A DNA stretch of 34,192 bases from Gammaproteobacteria bacterium UBA7310 (lineage in GTDB: Bacteria; Pseudomonadota; Gammaproteobacteria; Pseudomonadales; Ketobacteraceae): positions 1 through 34,192 of the forward strand of contig DKQK01000058.1 in assembly GCA_002471665.1 (NCBI GenBank). The letters run 5' to 3'. The position numbers and the translations under genes are program-made. Below, piece after piece: positions 16,266 to 25,288 of this stretch. How positions within the stretch are numbered: position 1 is the first letter of the stretch; every line of letters begins with the position of its first letter. The notes beneath the pieces are model-generated. The model had not been told where the DNA came from. It made no database searches and saw only the letters and a list, made by a program, of their open reading frames with translations.

Positions 16266-17645
16266 ATGAGCCAATACAAAGCACTAATCGTTGATGATGA
16301 GCCCGACATCCGTGAATTGCTGGATTTGACGCTGTCGCGAATGGATATTGAAACCTTTACCGCAGCCAATCTGGATTCTGCACACGTATCACTTGAGCAG
16401 GAAAAATTCGACCTGTGCATCACTGATATGAATCTGCCGGATGGTAACGGTATCGATCTGGTGAAATTCATCCAGGCCAATTATCCCAGCTTGCCGGTGG
16501 CCGTGCTCACCGCCTATGGGAGCATGGAAACGGCTATTACCGCACTGAAAGCTGGCGCCTTTGATTTTGTCTCCAAACCGGTGGACCTGCAGCGCCTGCG
16601 CGACCTGGTGAATGCCGCGCTGAAACTGAAATTCGAAAAACAGGAGCCGGTTACTGAACAGGGTGACTCCCCTATTCTTGGCCATTCACCGTTAATTAAA
16701 AAACTACAGGTGCAAATCAAGAAGCTGGCCCGCAGTCAGGCGCCCGTGTATATCAACGGCGAATCCGGCAGCGGCAAAGAACTGGTGGCGAGGGAGATCC
16801 ACCGTTTGGGCCCCCGCGCCGAAGGCCCCTTTATTCCCGTGAACTGCGGTGCCATTCCCAGCGAACTGATGGAAAGCGAGTTCTTTGGGCATCGCAAAGG
16901 CAGTTTTACCGGGGCCTTTGAAGACAAAACCGGCCTGTTTCAAGCCGCAAAGGGCGGCACGCTGTTCCTGGATGAAGTGGCTGACCTACCCATGCAGATG
17001 CAGGTCAAACTATTACGGGCTATTCAGGAAAAAGCCGTGCGGCCGGTGGGCTCGCAAAAAGAGGTGGCCACCGATGTGCGCATTCTGAGCGCGACCCACA
17101 AAGACCTGACAAAGCTGGTCGATGAAGGCGAGTTTCGGCAAGACCTGTTCTACCGCATCAATGTTATTCAGGTTACCGTACCACCATTGCGCAGCCGGGG
17201 CGAAGACATCATATTTCTGTCAAAATACGTGCTGCAATCATTGGCCAAAGATTGGGATATGGAACTGCCCAAACTCAGCCCAAAGGCAGAACAGGCCCTG
17301 GAAGAATACCAGTTTCCGGGCAACGTGCGGGAACTCGAAAACATACTGGAGCGCGCGGTAACCCTGTGTGATGACGAGGTCATTACACCCGAGCATCTGC
17401 AACTGCCCACGGACGGCGTGCCGGTGTCAAAGCCAAGTGCCGCCAGCAATGGGGAACACGCCATCCCGGATTTCGTCGAGGGCGACTCGCTGGAAGAATA
17501 CCTCACGGACATCGAAAAGCAGGCCATTTTGAAGGCTTTGGAAGATACCCGCTGGAACCGCACCGCCGCGGCTAAAAAGCTGGGCATGAGCTTTCGCTCA
17601 CTGCGCTACCGCCTGAAAAAGCTGGGATTAGATTCGGACGATTAG
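16266..17645 (+). CDS. pilR: PilR, sigma-54-dependent response regulator
   Basis: PilR is the partner of PilS and activates RpoN-dependent promoters, classically that of the major pilin gene pilA. It has a receiver domain with acidic pocket VDDEPD and phospho-acceptor Asp54 (CITDMNLPDG). The AAA+ domain has Walker A GESGSGKE (165-172), the sigma-54 contact loop GSFTGA in FFGHRKGSFTGAFEDKTG, and Walker B GGTLFLDEVADLP. A C-terminal Fis-type helix-turn-helix (WNRTAAAKKLGMSFRSLRYRL) completes it. I chose the ATG at 16266, three bases after pilS, over an in-frame ATG at 16215 inside pilS, because MSQYKALIVDDE is the normal receiver start. The length is then 459 residues. Its last four bases overlap the convergent thiO stop. 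Confidence 0.95.
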   Translation: MSQYKALIVDDEPDIRELLDLTLSRMDIETFTAANLDSAHVSLEQEKFDLCITDMNLPDGNGIDLVKFIQANYPSLPVAVLTAYGSMETAITALKAGAFDFVSKPVDLQRLRDLVNAALKLKFEKQEPVTEQGDSPILGHSPLIKKLQVQIKKLARSQAPVYINGESGSGKELVAREIHRLGPRAEGPFIPVNCGAIPSELMESEFFGHRKGSFTGAFEDKTGLFQAAKGGTLFLDEVADLPMQMQVKLLRAIQEKAVRPVGSQKEVATDVRILSATHKDLTKLVDEGEFRQDLFYRINVIQVTVPPLRSRGEDIIFLSKYVLQSLAKDWDMELPKLSPKAEQALEEYQFPGNVRELENILERAVTLCDDEVITPEHLQLPTDGVPVSKPSAASNGEHAIPDFVEGDSLEEYLTDIEKQAILKALEDTRWNRTAAAKKLGMSFRSLRYRLKKLGLDSDD

Positions 17646-18751
17646 TAATAATCAAGGGATTGTCGTGCCACATCCAGCCCATAGGGTACAGGGTCCACAA
17701 TGGGCGCCTCTCCCAATAATATGTTTCTCATTAACCGGGCGGATGCCGGGGCCAACACCAAGCCATTTCGGAAGTGTCCCGCATTGAGATAGAGGTTAGG
17801 AAACCCTGGAACTTCGCCAATAAACGGTATGCCATGGGGCGATCCTGGGCGCAGCCCGGCCCAGTGAGCCTCGACGGGAATTGAATCCAAAGCCGGCACC
17901 AACTGGCAGGCGGATGCCAACAGCTCCTGCCTGGCCTTGGTTGTGGTGGACTTATCATAGCCCGTGTATTCCAGAGTACTGCCCACCACAATACGGCCAT
18001 CCAACCGGGGGATCAGATAGCGCCCTTGGTGCAGGATGATCCCGTTAATCAAACCCGGGCTGGGTTCGAAAACCAGCATTTGCCCACGCACTGGCTCAAT
18101 TGGCAGCTCGATGCCCAACTGGTTTAATACTTGATTGGACCAAGCCCCGGCACAAACTACCACTTTATCCGCTTGGTAGCGCTGCTCATTGGCAACAACG
18201 GCTACTCGCCCCCCGGGGCTTTGTTCGAACCTTGTGACCTGGCATTCCGGAATCAGTTTACATTCCGAGTGCCGCTGGAGATAAATCTCCAGACTTTTGA
18301 GTAACCTGGGGTTTCTAACATTGCCGATATCCGGCCACCAAACCCCATGCCACTCCGACGATCCCAGCGCCGGCTCAAGCGCATGGGTTTCGGCACCGTC
18401 AATCACTTCATAACGTTTGTCGTTTCTCTCTGCCCAGTTGGTGATCTTGCCCCGGTCGGGAGGATCCAGCATCAACAGTCCGCATTGATTGAATTCAGGG
18501 TCGATGCCCGTCTCTGCGGCCAGCTCCTCTGCCAGATCCGGGTAGGCTTCCTGTGCCCAGCTGGCCAGCGCGGTAATACAAGGCTGATAGTTCCAGGGGT
18601 AAAGCGGAGAAACAATGCCTCCGCCCGCCCAAGAGGCCTCCTTGCCGATCGCTTGTCGGTCAAGTACCGTCACTGATACGGATTTCTGTAGCAGCTCTTT
18701 TGCCAGCAATAATCCAATTATTCCCCCACCGACAATCAATACATCCATCAA
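17642..18751 (-). CDS. thiO: Glycine oxidase ThiO (FAD-dependent amine oxidase)
   Basis: ThiO oxidises glycine to the imine used to build the thiazole ring of thiamine. The N-terminal FAD dinucleotide fold is clear (DVLIVGGGIIGLLLAKELL, then LDRQ), followed by the DAO-family segment KEASWAGGGIVSPLYPW. The substrate domain contains PVRGQMLVFEP. The C terminus has GLRPGSPHGIPFIGE and LYLNAGHFRNGLVLAPASA, typical of glycine oxidases. The 369 residues are the expected size. AAGG lies eight bases before the ATG, and a second ATG follows at once. A gene of this family stands between pilR and fimT in Pseudomonas too, so its presence within pilus genes is inherited synteny. Confidence 0.88.
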   Translation of the reverse strand: MMDVLIVGGGIIGLLLAKELLQKSVSVTVLDRQAIGKEASWAGGGIVSPLYPWNYQPCITALASWAQEAYPDLAEELAAETGIDPEFNQCGLLMLDPPDRGKITNWAERNDKRYEVIDGAETHALEPALGSSEWHGVWWPDIGNVRNPRLLKSLEIYLQRHSECKLIPECQVTRFEQSPGGRVAVVANEQRYQADKVVVCAGAWSNQVLNQLGIELPIEPVRGQMLVFEPSPGLINGIILHQGRYLIPRLDGRIVVGSTLEYTGYDKSTTTKARQELLASACQLVPALDSIPVEAHWAGLRPGSPHGIPFIGEVPGFPNLYLNAGHFRNGLVLAPASARLMRNILLGEAPIVDPVPYGLDVARQSLDYY

Positions 18752-18860
18752 ATAAGCCTTACATCTTGTTGCTATTCAGTGTGCTACTGGTAAATGGTAA
18801 TCTAACCACTTCATGACGACAGCAACAACTTTAAATAGATTATAAGGGGAGGAAAAGGGA

Positions 18861-19379
18861 ATGCCCGGCAATAAAGGATTCACCCTCGTAGAATTAATGA
18901 TAACAATATTAATTGCTGCTATCGCGCTGACGTTTGCAGCCCCATCCTTTTCAAACCTAATTGAAAAAAGCCGCGTCAGAACCACCACGGAAGACCTCAT
19001 GGATCTGTTGCAGATTTCCCGGCTGGTGGCAGTTGAACAGCGCAATAACGTTAAGATATGTGGCTCAAGTGATCAGGTCAATTGTGATGCGCAATGGGGG
19101 GAAGGCATCCTGGCCATAAAAGTTGATGAAAATGGCAACACTCTTGAAACCATCGGCAGCTTTGCTGTTAACGAGAAGGTTTCGGTAATCAAGAAAAACC
19201 CGAATCAGGTCACACTGGACTACAATGCAACGGGGTGGCTGCCCGGCGATCAGACACGGTTTGAAATATGCCCCATTGGTGGCAAGCAACAGAATGCGTA
19301 CAAACTGGTTATCGCTATGTCAGGTAAAGTAACCAAGGTGGCTTCTAGCAGCTCGGATAGCTACTGTACCAATAGCTGA
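18861..19379 (+). CDS. fimT: FimT/GspH-type pseudopilin
   Basis: This is a minor pilin of the type IV pilus. A short leader MPGNKG is followed by FTLVELMITILIAAIALTFAAPSF, the prepilin peptidase site and N-terminal helix with Phe+1 and Glu+5. The GspH/FimT domain follows, ending with a cysteine pair (ICPIGGKQQ and SYCTNS). The length of 172 residues fits. FimT-type pilins take part in tip assembly and, in some species, DNA uptake. Two good ribosome sites (GGGGAGG and AAAGGGA) precede the ATG. It is divergent from thiO and stands alone on the plus strand, whereas the other minor pilins lie on the minus strand. FimU is the alternative name. Confidence 0.85.
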   Translation: MPGNKGFTLVELMITILIAAIALTFAAPSFSNLIEKSRVRTTTEDLMDLLQISRLVAVEQRNNVKICGSSDQVNCDAQWGEGILAIKVDENGNTLETIGSFAVNEKVSVIKKNPNQVTLDYNATGWLPGDQTRFEICPIGGKQQNAYKLVIAMSGKVTKVASSSSDSYCTNS

Positions 19380-19391
19380 AGCTCTTAAACG

Positions 19392-19431
19392 AAAAAAGCC
19401 CCCACTCCGAAATGGCGTTGGGGGCTTTTTT
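19392..19431. terminator. Bidirectional terminator between fimT and the PEP-CTERM-like gene
   Basis: A perfect 13-bp inverted repeat, AAAAAAGCCCCCA (19392-19404) and TGGGGGCTTTTTT (19419-19431), has a 14-base loop. It gives a GC stem and T tract in both directions. It starts 13 bases after the fimT stop and ends two bases before the stop of the convergent gene. Confidence 0.92.
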
Positions 19432-19433
19432 GA

Positions 19434-20087
19434 TTAGACGCTTCGGCGTCTGCGGGAGAAGCCCAGCGCTGCCAGGCCCAGCCCGAACAATGATAATGAT
19501 ACCGGCTCTGAAATGTCGGTAGGGGTACCAGGATCAGTGGGGTCAACAGAGGAGTACAGCACATCGAGGTTGATAAAATCCAACGCCCATTGATCTGTTG
19601 CACCGCCAATATTGAAATCCAGTGTCAGATAATCATCCGTCAAGCCTGCCAGAAACGCGTCTAACTCAGCACCAACCAAAGAAACAGTGTTCTGATACAC
19701 GTACTGGTAGAAACCACCTTCTGGAATCTGGAACTGACTGCTTAGGTTACCGTCAATTTCAGTTCCGTTCAAACTCAAAGTGGAACCGGCGGATACACCG
19801 AAAACCGAGTAACTGATGGTAATATCGGTGACGCCTGTCAGTGTTGAAAAGTCGAGTGAAGTGTCTGTCCAGGAAAACCCACCGGTCAGCCAGGTATCCT
19901 CACTGGGCGCATCGGTTGCTTCTGAACTCAGAAAAAAACTACTGGTGTCTGAATAAAACTCACCAGTAACCGCTTCCCCGTTAAAGTTATCCTCTAACCC
20001 ATATGGTGCAGCAACCGCCCCACCTGCCACACCCAAGGCGGCGAACATCGCCAGTGTATGAATGCAACCTTTTGAACTATTAAACAT
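19434..20087 (-). CDS. Exported protein with PEP-CTERM-like sorting signal
   Basis: The product has 217 residues. It begins with a signal peptide (MFNSSKGCIHTLAMFAALGV, cleaved after AVA). It ends with a Pro/Thr linker (DPTDPGTPTD) and a tail SEPVSLSLFGLGLAALGFSRRRR: an EP motif, a hydrophobic helix and four arginines. This is the layout of PEP-CTERM proteins, which exosortases process for delivery to the surface or matrix. The motif here is SEP rather than PEP. The middle is Ser/Thr/Gly/Asp-rich and beta-like, with no recognised domain. The start at 20087 is chosen for its signal peptide and a GGGG site eight bases upstream; a longer frame reaches 20201. No exosortase gene lies in the window. 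Confidence 0.72.
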   Translation of the reverse strand: MFNSSKGCIHTLAMFAALGVAGGAVAAPYGLEDNFNGEAVTGEFYSDTSSFFLSSEATDAPSEDTWLTGGFSWTDTSLDFSTLTGVTDITISYSVFGVSAGSTLSLNGTEIDGNLSSQFQIPEGGFYQYVYQNTVSLVGAELDAFLAGLTDDYLTLDFNIGGATDQWALDFINLDVLYSSVDPTDPGTPTDISEPVSLSLFGLGLAALGFSRRRRSV

Positions 20088-20173
20088 ATATAACCCCGTT
20101 AACTTCCTATTATTACTGAAACACCGAAGAAAGGCTTTGTTTGTCACACGAAATCCATTCGCACAATCATTAA

Positions 20174-20188
20174 GCAAAAACCGCACCC
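20174..20188 (-). promoter_or_regulatory. Candidate sigma-54 promoter of the PEP-CTERM-like gene
   Basis: On the minus strand, GGGTGC, five bases, then TTGCT fits the RpoN pattern TGGCAC-N5-TTGCW. The invariant GG and GC dinucleotides are correctly ten bases apart and the -12 box is complete. It lies about 86 bases upstream of the chosen ATG. RpoN control of PEP-CTERM genes through PrsK/PrsR is known in other bacteria. PilR, encoded nearby, is another possible activator. Confidence 0.5.
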
Positions 20189-20295
20189 AAGCCTTCAACA
20201 CTTTGAAATATTTAATATTTATCGCCTAATCAGACTAGCCACCGATCGAATACAGTAAAATATTTCGACACCCTGCCCAGATAGAAGGCCCAATA

Positions 20296-23200
20296 TCAAT
20301 CCATCTGATACCAACGCGTGCGACGGATAACGTCCAACTCCAGGGGCGTTGGCCCTACGGCTCCGGTGCCGGACATCAAGCCACTCCTCACTTCCGGAGG
20401 TAAAGTTTCGGTTTCGCCCCCCTCTCCGATCACTTGCTCACTGGGAATTTCCGAAATCAACGCCTGAATAGATCCCGCCACATTCTGGTTTAACCCTGAT
20501 GCCAGCACAAGCGCCTGAGAGTTGGCGGGATTAAAGCTGTACACTGCCGCCGCCCCTTCCTGCATCACACATTGATCCTGACCGTTGTTGTCCGGGCGAT
20601 AGTATGTGGAAAACAAGGTGGTACCGGATATGATCAAGGGTGACCCCAGCATCTTCTCGGCACTGTAGCCGCTACCACCCAGGGCCAGGCTAAAGCCCCG
20701 CACTGCATTGGATGCGCTGGAGGCCGCCAACTGGTCGGCATTCGTTTGTTTGGTCACCGGAGCAATCTCAGTGATGCTGTTACCGCCGTCATCCGTGTAC
20801 GTAGATAAATCGGTCAAAATGGTTCGATTCAGGTTGCCATCAAACGGCTCATAATCCATCAGAAAATACACTTTCTCAGCCACGCTGGTATCAAGTGGAT
20901 TCGATCTCCAGCCGGAACCGATGGCAATGCCCATGCAAAACCCTTGGGGGCAACGCATTTTGGCAACACTGGGTGGGTAAAAGAAACGGCGATCAATACT
21001 GTCGGTAATCGCATTCCCCGCGACCGCTGATACACCCAATCGAGCGACCACTGTTTCATCGGTACCCACATTCGAAATCAGATCGGTTGCACCCGAATTC
21101 GCGTAATTCAGGTCAAAACGGTGAATCTGCCCCCCCATATCACCAACATAGAAATGATCCAGGTATCCGTCGCCATCCAGTTCCACCAATTTAACGCTGG
21201 ATGGGATACTGTACTGCAGCGCAGAGAGCTGCTTGTGCGTGGTATCGTTATTTACCGTCGCGGATGATGCCCACCACAACACATCACCGGCACTGTAGCT
21301 GTTTGCGTTTGCATCGGTGAAAGCTCTCGCTGCAATAATGTAGACCTGAGCCCCTTTGGCCGGCAACGTATTTGGCCTGCCGGAATCGTAAACCGTGTCA
21401 TATCCACCCCCGACAATAAATACCGCAGCGGCGGTTCCGTTATAACGGATGATCGCCAATTGGGGTTCCGACCAGGTTTGCCCCATATCAGCAAATTTAC
21501 CGGTGCCCCCTTCCAATACCGCCAATTCACTGATGGTTCTGGACGCGTATGCATTGGTCGCGTCCAGAATGTAGTAATTATTTCCACCGCGCCGCATACC
21601 GCCATAGAGATAGACAAAATCCAGGCTCGACTCATCAATGTTGCCATTACCGTTAACGTCCTGCCGCCACACCGTCCAGGTGGAGTCCAGGCCGTAGATC
21701 AGCCCACCGTCTTCCGCCCCGGGCTTGGTTGCTTCGTACATTTTTTCAACCGGGGAAGGTTCCGTCAAACTATCCCGCTTGAGCACCGCTTCAGGCATAT
21801 ACGCCAGCAGTTCGGTTCCATCGGAGGTGTCAACAGCATATAGCTTACCGTCATTGGTGCTGACAAAGACCACATCTATAGGCGGATCCAGGTCGACAAC
21901 GTTGTTTTCGCCATCGGTGGTTTTAGAAACATAATTCACCACCACCGGCGACGAATGCAAGGGCGCACCGTAGAAGTTTCTGAGATCGTAGCGATCGGCC
22001 GGGCGCTGATCGGTCAAAGCCCCAGGAGGATCCTCCGGCTGACTGATACGAATCCACTCGTCGTTCACATCCTCACCCATTAACCAGCTCAACATGGGGG
22101 CGAGTGTGCTGGTCTGGTAGGACCCCAGCGCTGCGGTGTTTTCCTCCACAGTACCGTCTAACAGACTCGAGTAGGTGGTACTCAAGGCAGTCTGCAGGTT
22201 CGTGGCATCGGTATTGCCCGGTGTTATCTGGTACTGCACGTTATTGTAGGACACAAACAACTTTCTGGCGTCTGGCTGCGCTATCTTACTGGCAGCGCCG
22301 CCGATGTGAGCAATATCACCGTCGGCGGAAATTGCTTCATCGGTATTATAATAAGCTTCATCCACTACAGACCAGGGGCTTAGCACCTCCGGCAGGAACG
22401 CACCATCCTCAATGGCAACGGTGGTTTTTTGCGGATCGGCAAATATGCCCAGCTGATCATCCCGGTTTATGTTGAAATAGTACTTTTTAAGGTTGCCATA
22501 CCAAAAAGGCTTGGAGCTGGGGGTGAACGTGGAAAAATACATTTCATCCATGTGGGTAAAACGATTGAGCTGATTCACACCAACACCACCGGAGCTCAGA
22601 ACAAAGGTACCCGGCAAGATAGCGCTGCGCTCAATCACCGCAAATGCGTCGCGCAGTTCATCTGCGTTATTCGCACTGACCAGCTCACCGGAAGGCCAGC
22701 TCGCCAAGCCTTTGGTGGTGGACGCTGATGCTGAGGTCATATCATAGGCAATGACGTGGGTGGTTACAAAAGGCGGGGTATCCGTTTCAGGGACAGATTT
22801 AGTGGGGTTGGGGTGTGATTGAACGGTGTCAAACGGCAGCGTATCCCACTCCGTATCGGTATCCGTATCAGCCAAAGTGCCATCCCATTGCGGATAAGCC
22901 AGTTTTTTGGACACACTGCTCAGGCAGCTCCAGATCTGGGCCTGGCTGGTGGCAGTTTGCATCTGGTCTGCCGTATTGGAGAGTGCCGAGCTGGGGCACC
23001 CGGGATAGTACTCATTGTTGCTGGCCTGCCCTGTCACAAACTCGTTTACCAGGGTACCCAGTGTTGTGCCGGACCGGGTATCACTGGCGTTGTCCGAGCA
23101 AAGAAGCCCTATCTCATCTTCAGTAAGGGCGCCACTGGCTTTCTCACAGGTGGACTTACCATCGGTTAAAAATATCAAATGATTATTGGGATCACTGCAC

Positions 23201-23919
23201 TGCTCCGCCTGCAGCTCCGGAATAGCAACGTAATCGTAACCGGATACTGATGCCCCATCAAAAACGGAACCATCCCCATCCAGTGAGATGTCTGAAACGG
23301 CATCGCCCTGCGTCAGATAATTGGCAACATCCAAGAAACTGCCCAACAACGGTGTAGAGCCGTTGGCACTCAACGAATTGACCGCCGTAATCAATCGGCT
23401 ACGGTGAGTATTGCCTGCATCATCCTCGCTGTCCAATCTCGCCAATGGCACACCGATTACCGCACCGGGTACGCCATACCGGGCCAGCCCCACCATATAG
23501 TTATCCGGCCAGGCCGATTCACCCTGCAGAAAACCCAACAATACCGAACGTAATATACAAATCTTTCGCTCTGCATTTTCGACAGTAAAACTTTGATAGG
23601 GAACGTTACCGAGGTTTTCTACCCAGACAGTGCCTGAATACTCCTGTTGCCCGGTACAGTCACCGGAATAACCCTGAGTGAGAACCACATTTTCATAGGG
23701 AAAACCGGTAACGTTCTCTTGCCCGGCCATGGAGCCCGAGGTATCCACCAGCAGCATGATGCTTGGCGGAGAGGAAGGCTGATTCAGGGAAAACAGATCC
23801 GTATCATCGGCACCGGCGACTGCGGTAATAAGCATGCAAACAGCAAACAACACCGGTTTTAGCAACGCGTCCAAACCCTTAGTGAATCCCATAGAACCGT
23901 GATCCTTCAACAATATCAT
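20296..23919 (-). CDS. pilY1: PilY1-type pilus tip adhesin, set B
   Basis: PilY1 proteins sit at the pilus tip on the minor pilin complex, act as adhesins and regulate retraction and surface sensing. The 1207-residue product has a signal peptide, then a von Willebrand A domain whose metal-site motif DTSGSM begins at Asp59. The C-terminal PilC/PilY1 beta-propeller starts near VVFVSTNDGKLYAVD. The segment from Asp754 (DVNGNGNIDESSLD) is a good EF-hand-like calcium loop, in line with calcium control of pilus retraction in Pseudomonas. The length is near the P. aeruginosa protein (~1160). The ATG overlaps the pilX stop by four bases; another ATG at 23892 is possible. It is the last gene of set B, and I see no terminator after it. 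Confidence 0.92.
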   Translation of the reverse strand: MILLKDHGSMGFTKGLDALLKPVLFAVCMLITAVAGADDTDLFSLNQPSSPPSIMLLVDTSGSMAGQENVTGFPYENVVLTQGYSGDCTGQQEYSGTVWVENLGNVPYQSFTVENAERKICILRSVLLGFLQGESAWPDNYMVGLARYGVPGAVIGVPLARLDSEDDAGNTHRSRLITAVNSLSANGSTPLLGSFLDVANYLTQGDAVSDISLDGDGSVFDGASVSGYDYVAIPELQAEQCSDPNNHLIFLTDGKSTCEKASGALTEDEIGLLCSDNASDTRSGTTLGTLVNEFVTGQASNNEYYPGCPSSALSNTADQMQTATSQAQIWSCLSSVSKKLAYPQWDGTLADTDTDTEWDTLPFDTVQSHPNPTKSVPETDTPPFVTTHVIAYDMTSASASTTKGLASWPSGELVSANNADELRDAFAVIERSAILPGTFVLSSGGVGVNQLNRFTHMDEMYFSTFTPSSKPFWYGNLKKYYFNINRDDQLGIFADPQKTTVAIEDGAFLPEVLSPWSVVDEAYYNTDEAISADGDIAHIGGAASKIAQPDARKLFVSYNNVQYQITPGNTDATNLQTALSTTYSSLLDGTVEENTAALGSYQTSTLAPMLSWLMGEDVNDEWIRISQPEDPPGALTDQRPADRYDLRNFYGAPLHSSPVVVNYVSKTTDGENNVVDLDPPIDVVFVSTNDGKLYAVDTSDGTELLAYMPEAVLKRDSLTEPSPVEKMYEATKPGAEDGGLIYGLDSTWTVWRQDVNGNGNIDESSLDFVYLYGGMRRGGNNYYILDATNAYASRTISELAVLEGGTGKFADMGQTWSEPQLAIIRYNGTAAAVFIVGGGYDTVYDSGRPNTLPAKGAQVYIIAARAFTDANANSYSAGDVLWWASSATVNNDTTHKQLSALQYSIPSSVKLVELDGDGYLDHFYVGDMGGQIHRFDLNYANSGATDLISNVGTDETVVARLGVSAVAGNAITDSIDRRFFYPPSVAKMRCPQGFCMGIAIGSGWRSNPLDTSVAEKVYFLMDYEPFDGNLNRTILTDLSTYTDDGGNSITEIAPVTKQTNADQLAASSASNAVRGFSLALGGSGYSAEKMLGSPLIISGTTLFSTYYRPDNNGQDQCVMQEGAAAVYSFNPANSQALVLASGLNQNVAGSIQALISEIPSEQVIGEGGETETLPPEVRSGLMSGTGAVGPTPLELDVIRRTRWYQMD

Positions 23920-24452
23920 CCACCCAACCCCAACAAATCTGCATCATCGGAAAACAATCCGGACGCAGGGCCCACCTTACGCCATTCCTGATGGTTGGTA
24001 TGCGAAAACGGCATGGAATCCGAGACAAAGCTGCCGGTACCATCAGTGGAAAATTGAAAATCCATAAAAGACGCTGCATCGGTGTCGATTAATGGTTTTT
24101 TGGAATCAAACACCGAGGCCGCGCTGGCCTGTAAACTGCTGCGGGCATCGATGGTTTCATCGCTGGCACAAGCGTCTTCCTCAAGCCCAAACGTATTGGT
24201 AACGCAATTCAATGTGGGGGAGGATGAATCCAGGATCTTCGTCAGCATGGAGCCATTGGTTTTGGCTTCTTCAATAACACCGCTTATGGCTGTTTCAGCG
24301 GCCTGGAATGATAACTCATTAGCCTGCGCGTTAAACGCCATCCGCTCATGAAACAATCCGGATTTAACCGCCGAAATGCCGATCATGGTAACGGCCAATA
24401 AAATCACCAGGGCGACGATCAGCGCCGCTCCGGCCTGTTTACTCTGTGTCAT
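23916..24452 (-). CDS. pilX: PilX-type minor pilin, set B
   Basis: The 178-residue product has a short leader MTQSKQAG, then AALIVALVILLAVTMIGISAV, the PilX N-terminal helix. There is no glutamate at position +5, which resembles GspK-like tip pilins and other PilX proteins. The NELSFQAAETAISG segment that follows is typical of PilX. The rest is variable, with one well-spaced cysteine pair. PilX joins PilV, PilW and PilY1 in the tip complex. GGTGAG lies six bases before the ATG. It overlaps both pilW (by four bases) and pilY1 (by four bases), so the set is translated in series. Confidence 0.85.
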   Translation of the reverse strand: MTQSKQAGAALIVALVILLAVTMIGISAVKSGLFHERMAFNAQANELSFQAAETAISGVIEEAKTNGSMLTKILDSSSPTLNCVTNTFGLEEDACASDETIDARSSLQASAASVFDSKKPLIDTDAASFMDFQFSTDGTGSFVSDSMPFSHTNHQEWRKVGPASGLFSDDADLLGLGG

Positions 24453-25279
24453 AGGGTACTCACCAAATTACGCAAAGCCACCGTTGAACTGTAGGTTCGA
24501 TACAGTCTGCCATCTTCAAAGTTGATATCGGCACTGCCGTTGCCCTGACTGAAGGTTTTGTCGAGCAGTGTGATGCTGTCCGGGGCCGTTTCGGTTTCCA
24601 AGGTAACTCTGCCGTCACTGGCAATCAGTACAGAAAAGCGAACACTGACAATTCTCGCCGCCCCCGCGGTAACGTCGCTCTCAATGGCTTTCAGTTGAGT
24701 AGCGTTGGTATACAGATCCGCCAGACCATACCCTTCGTCATTGGGTTGATCGAAGTCCACACCGTACATCACCTGAAACGCTTCAACGTTATCAATAAGG
24801 GGCCCGGACGACGCCTGGGTATAACCGGTTTCGAGCTCGCCTGATTCATTGGTGGTTTCAGAATAGGCCAAGGCATCGCAGCTGAGACGGTTTAGCCCAC
24901 CATCGGTTCGCACATGGTAGCGTTTGTATCCTGTCATAGTACCACCCAGACAGTCTCTGCCGTTTACGACTTCAAAAACCACCTGGTCGTATTTCGCGCC
25001 ATCCGAGATCTCTGCGTCACCCGGCGTGTCGTTGAATGGGGTGCCATCCAGTATGAAAGGCACAATGGCATCCGGCTGCCCGTGGCCGGCTTCCATAAAC
25101 GCCCGGCTTACATAGTCAAAGGCAAACCGACCGTTGTCCTGCACCGACGAGATTCCCATTTGCAGATTTTCTGTTTGCCGATTTACCAGGAACAATTGAG
25201 TAGCCGCCACGGTTAACAAGCTACTCAGCAGCAGCGCAATCATTAACTCGACAAGCGACAGCCCGTTTTGTCTGATCAT
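24449..25279 (-). CDS. pilW: PilW-type minor pilin, set B
   Basis: The product is a 276-residue minor pilin. The leader ends in NG and is followed by LSLVELMIALLLSSLLTVAATQLFL, with Glu+5 present and Leu instead of the usual Phe at +1. The PilW-type segment DNGRFAFDYVSRAFMEAGH follows, and the end RLYRTYSSTVALRN is the usual PilW C terminus. The ribosome site decides the start: AGGAG abuts an ATG at 25285 with no spacing but stands six bases before the ATG at 25279, so I use the latter. It begins nine bases after the pilV stop and overlaps pilX by four bases. Confidence 0.87.
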   Translation of the reverse strand: MIRQNGLSLVELMIALLLSSLLTVAATQLFLVNRQTENLQMGISSVQDNGRFAFDYVSRAFMEAGHGQPDAIVPFILDGTPFNDTPGDAEISDGAKYDQVVFEVVNGRDCLGGTMTGYKRYHVRTDGGLNRLSCDALAYSETTNESGELETGYTQASSGPLIDNVEAFQVMYGVDFDQPNDEGYGLADLYTNATQLKAIESDVTAGAARIVSVRFSVLIASDGRVTLETETAPDSITLLDKTFSQGNGSADINFEDGRLYRTYSSTVALRNLVSTL

Positions 25280-25288
25280 GGTCATCTC

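Noticed and set aside
20202..20295. Terminator after the set B pilY1
   Set aside because: Only AT-rich palindromes such as AAATATTTAATATTT are present, without a GC stem.
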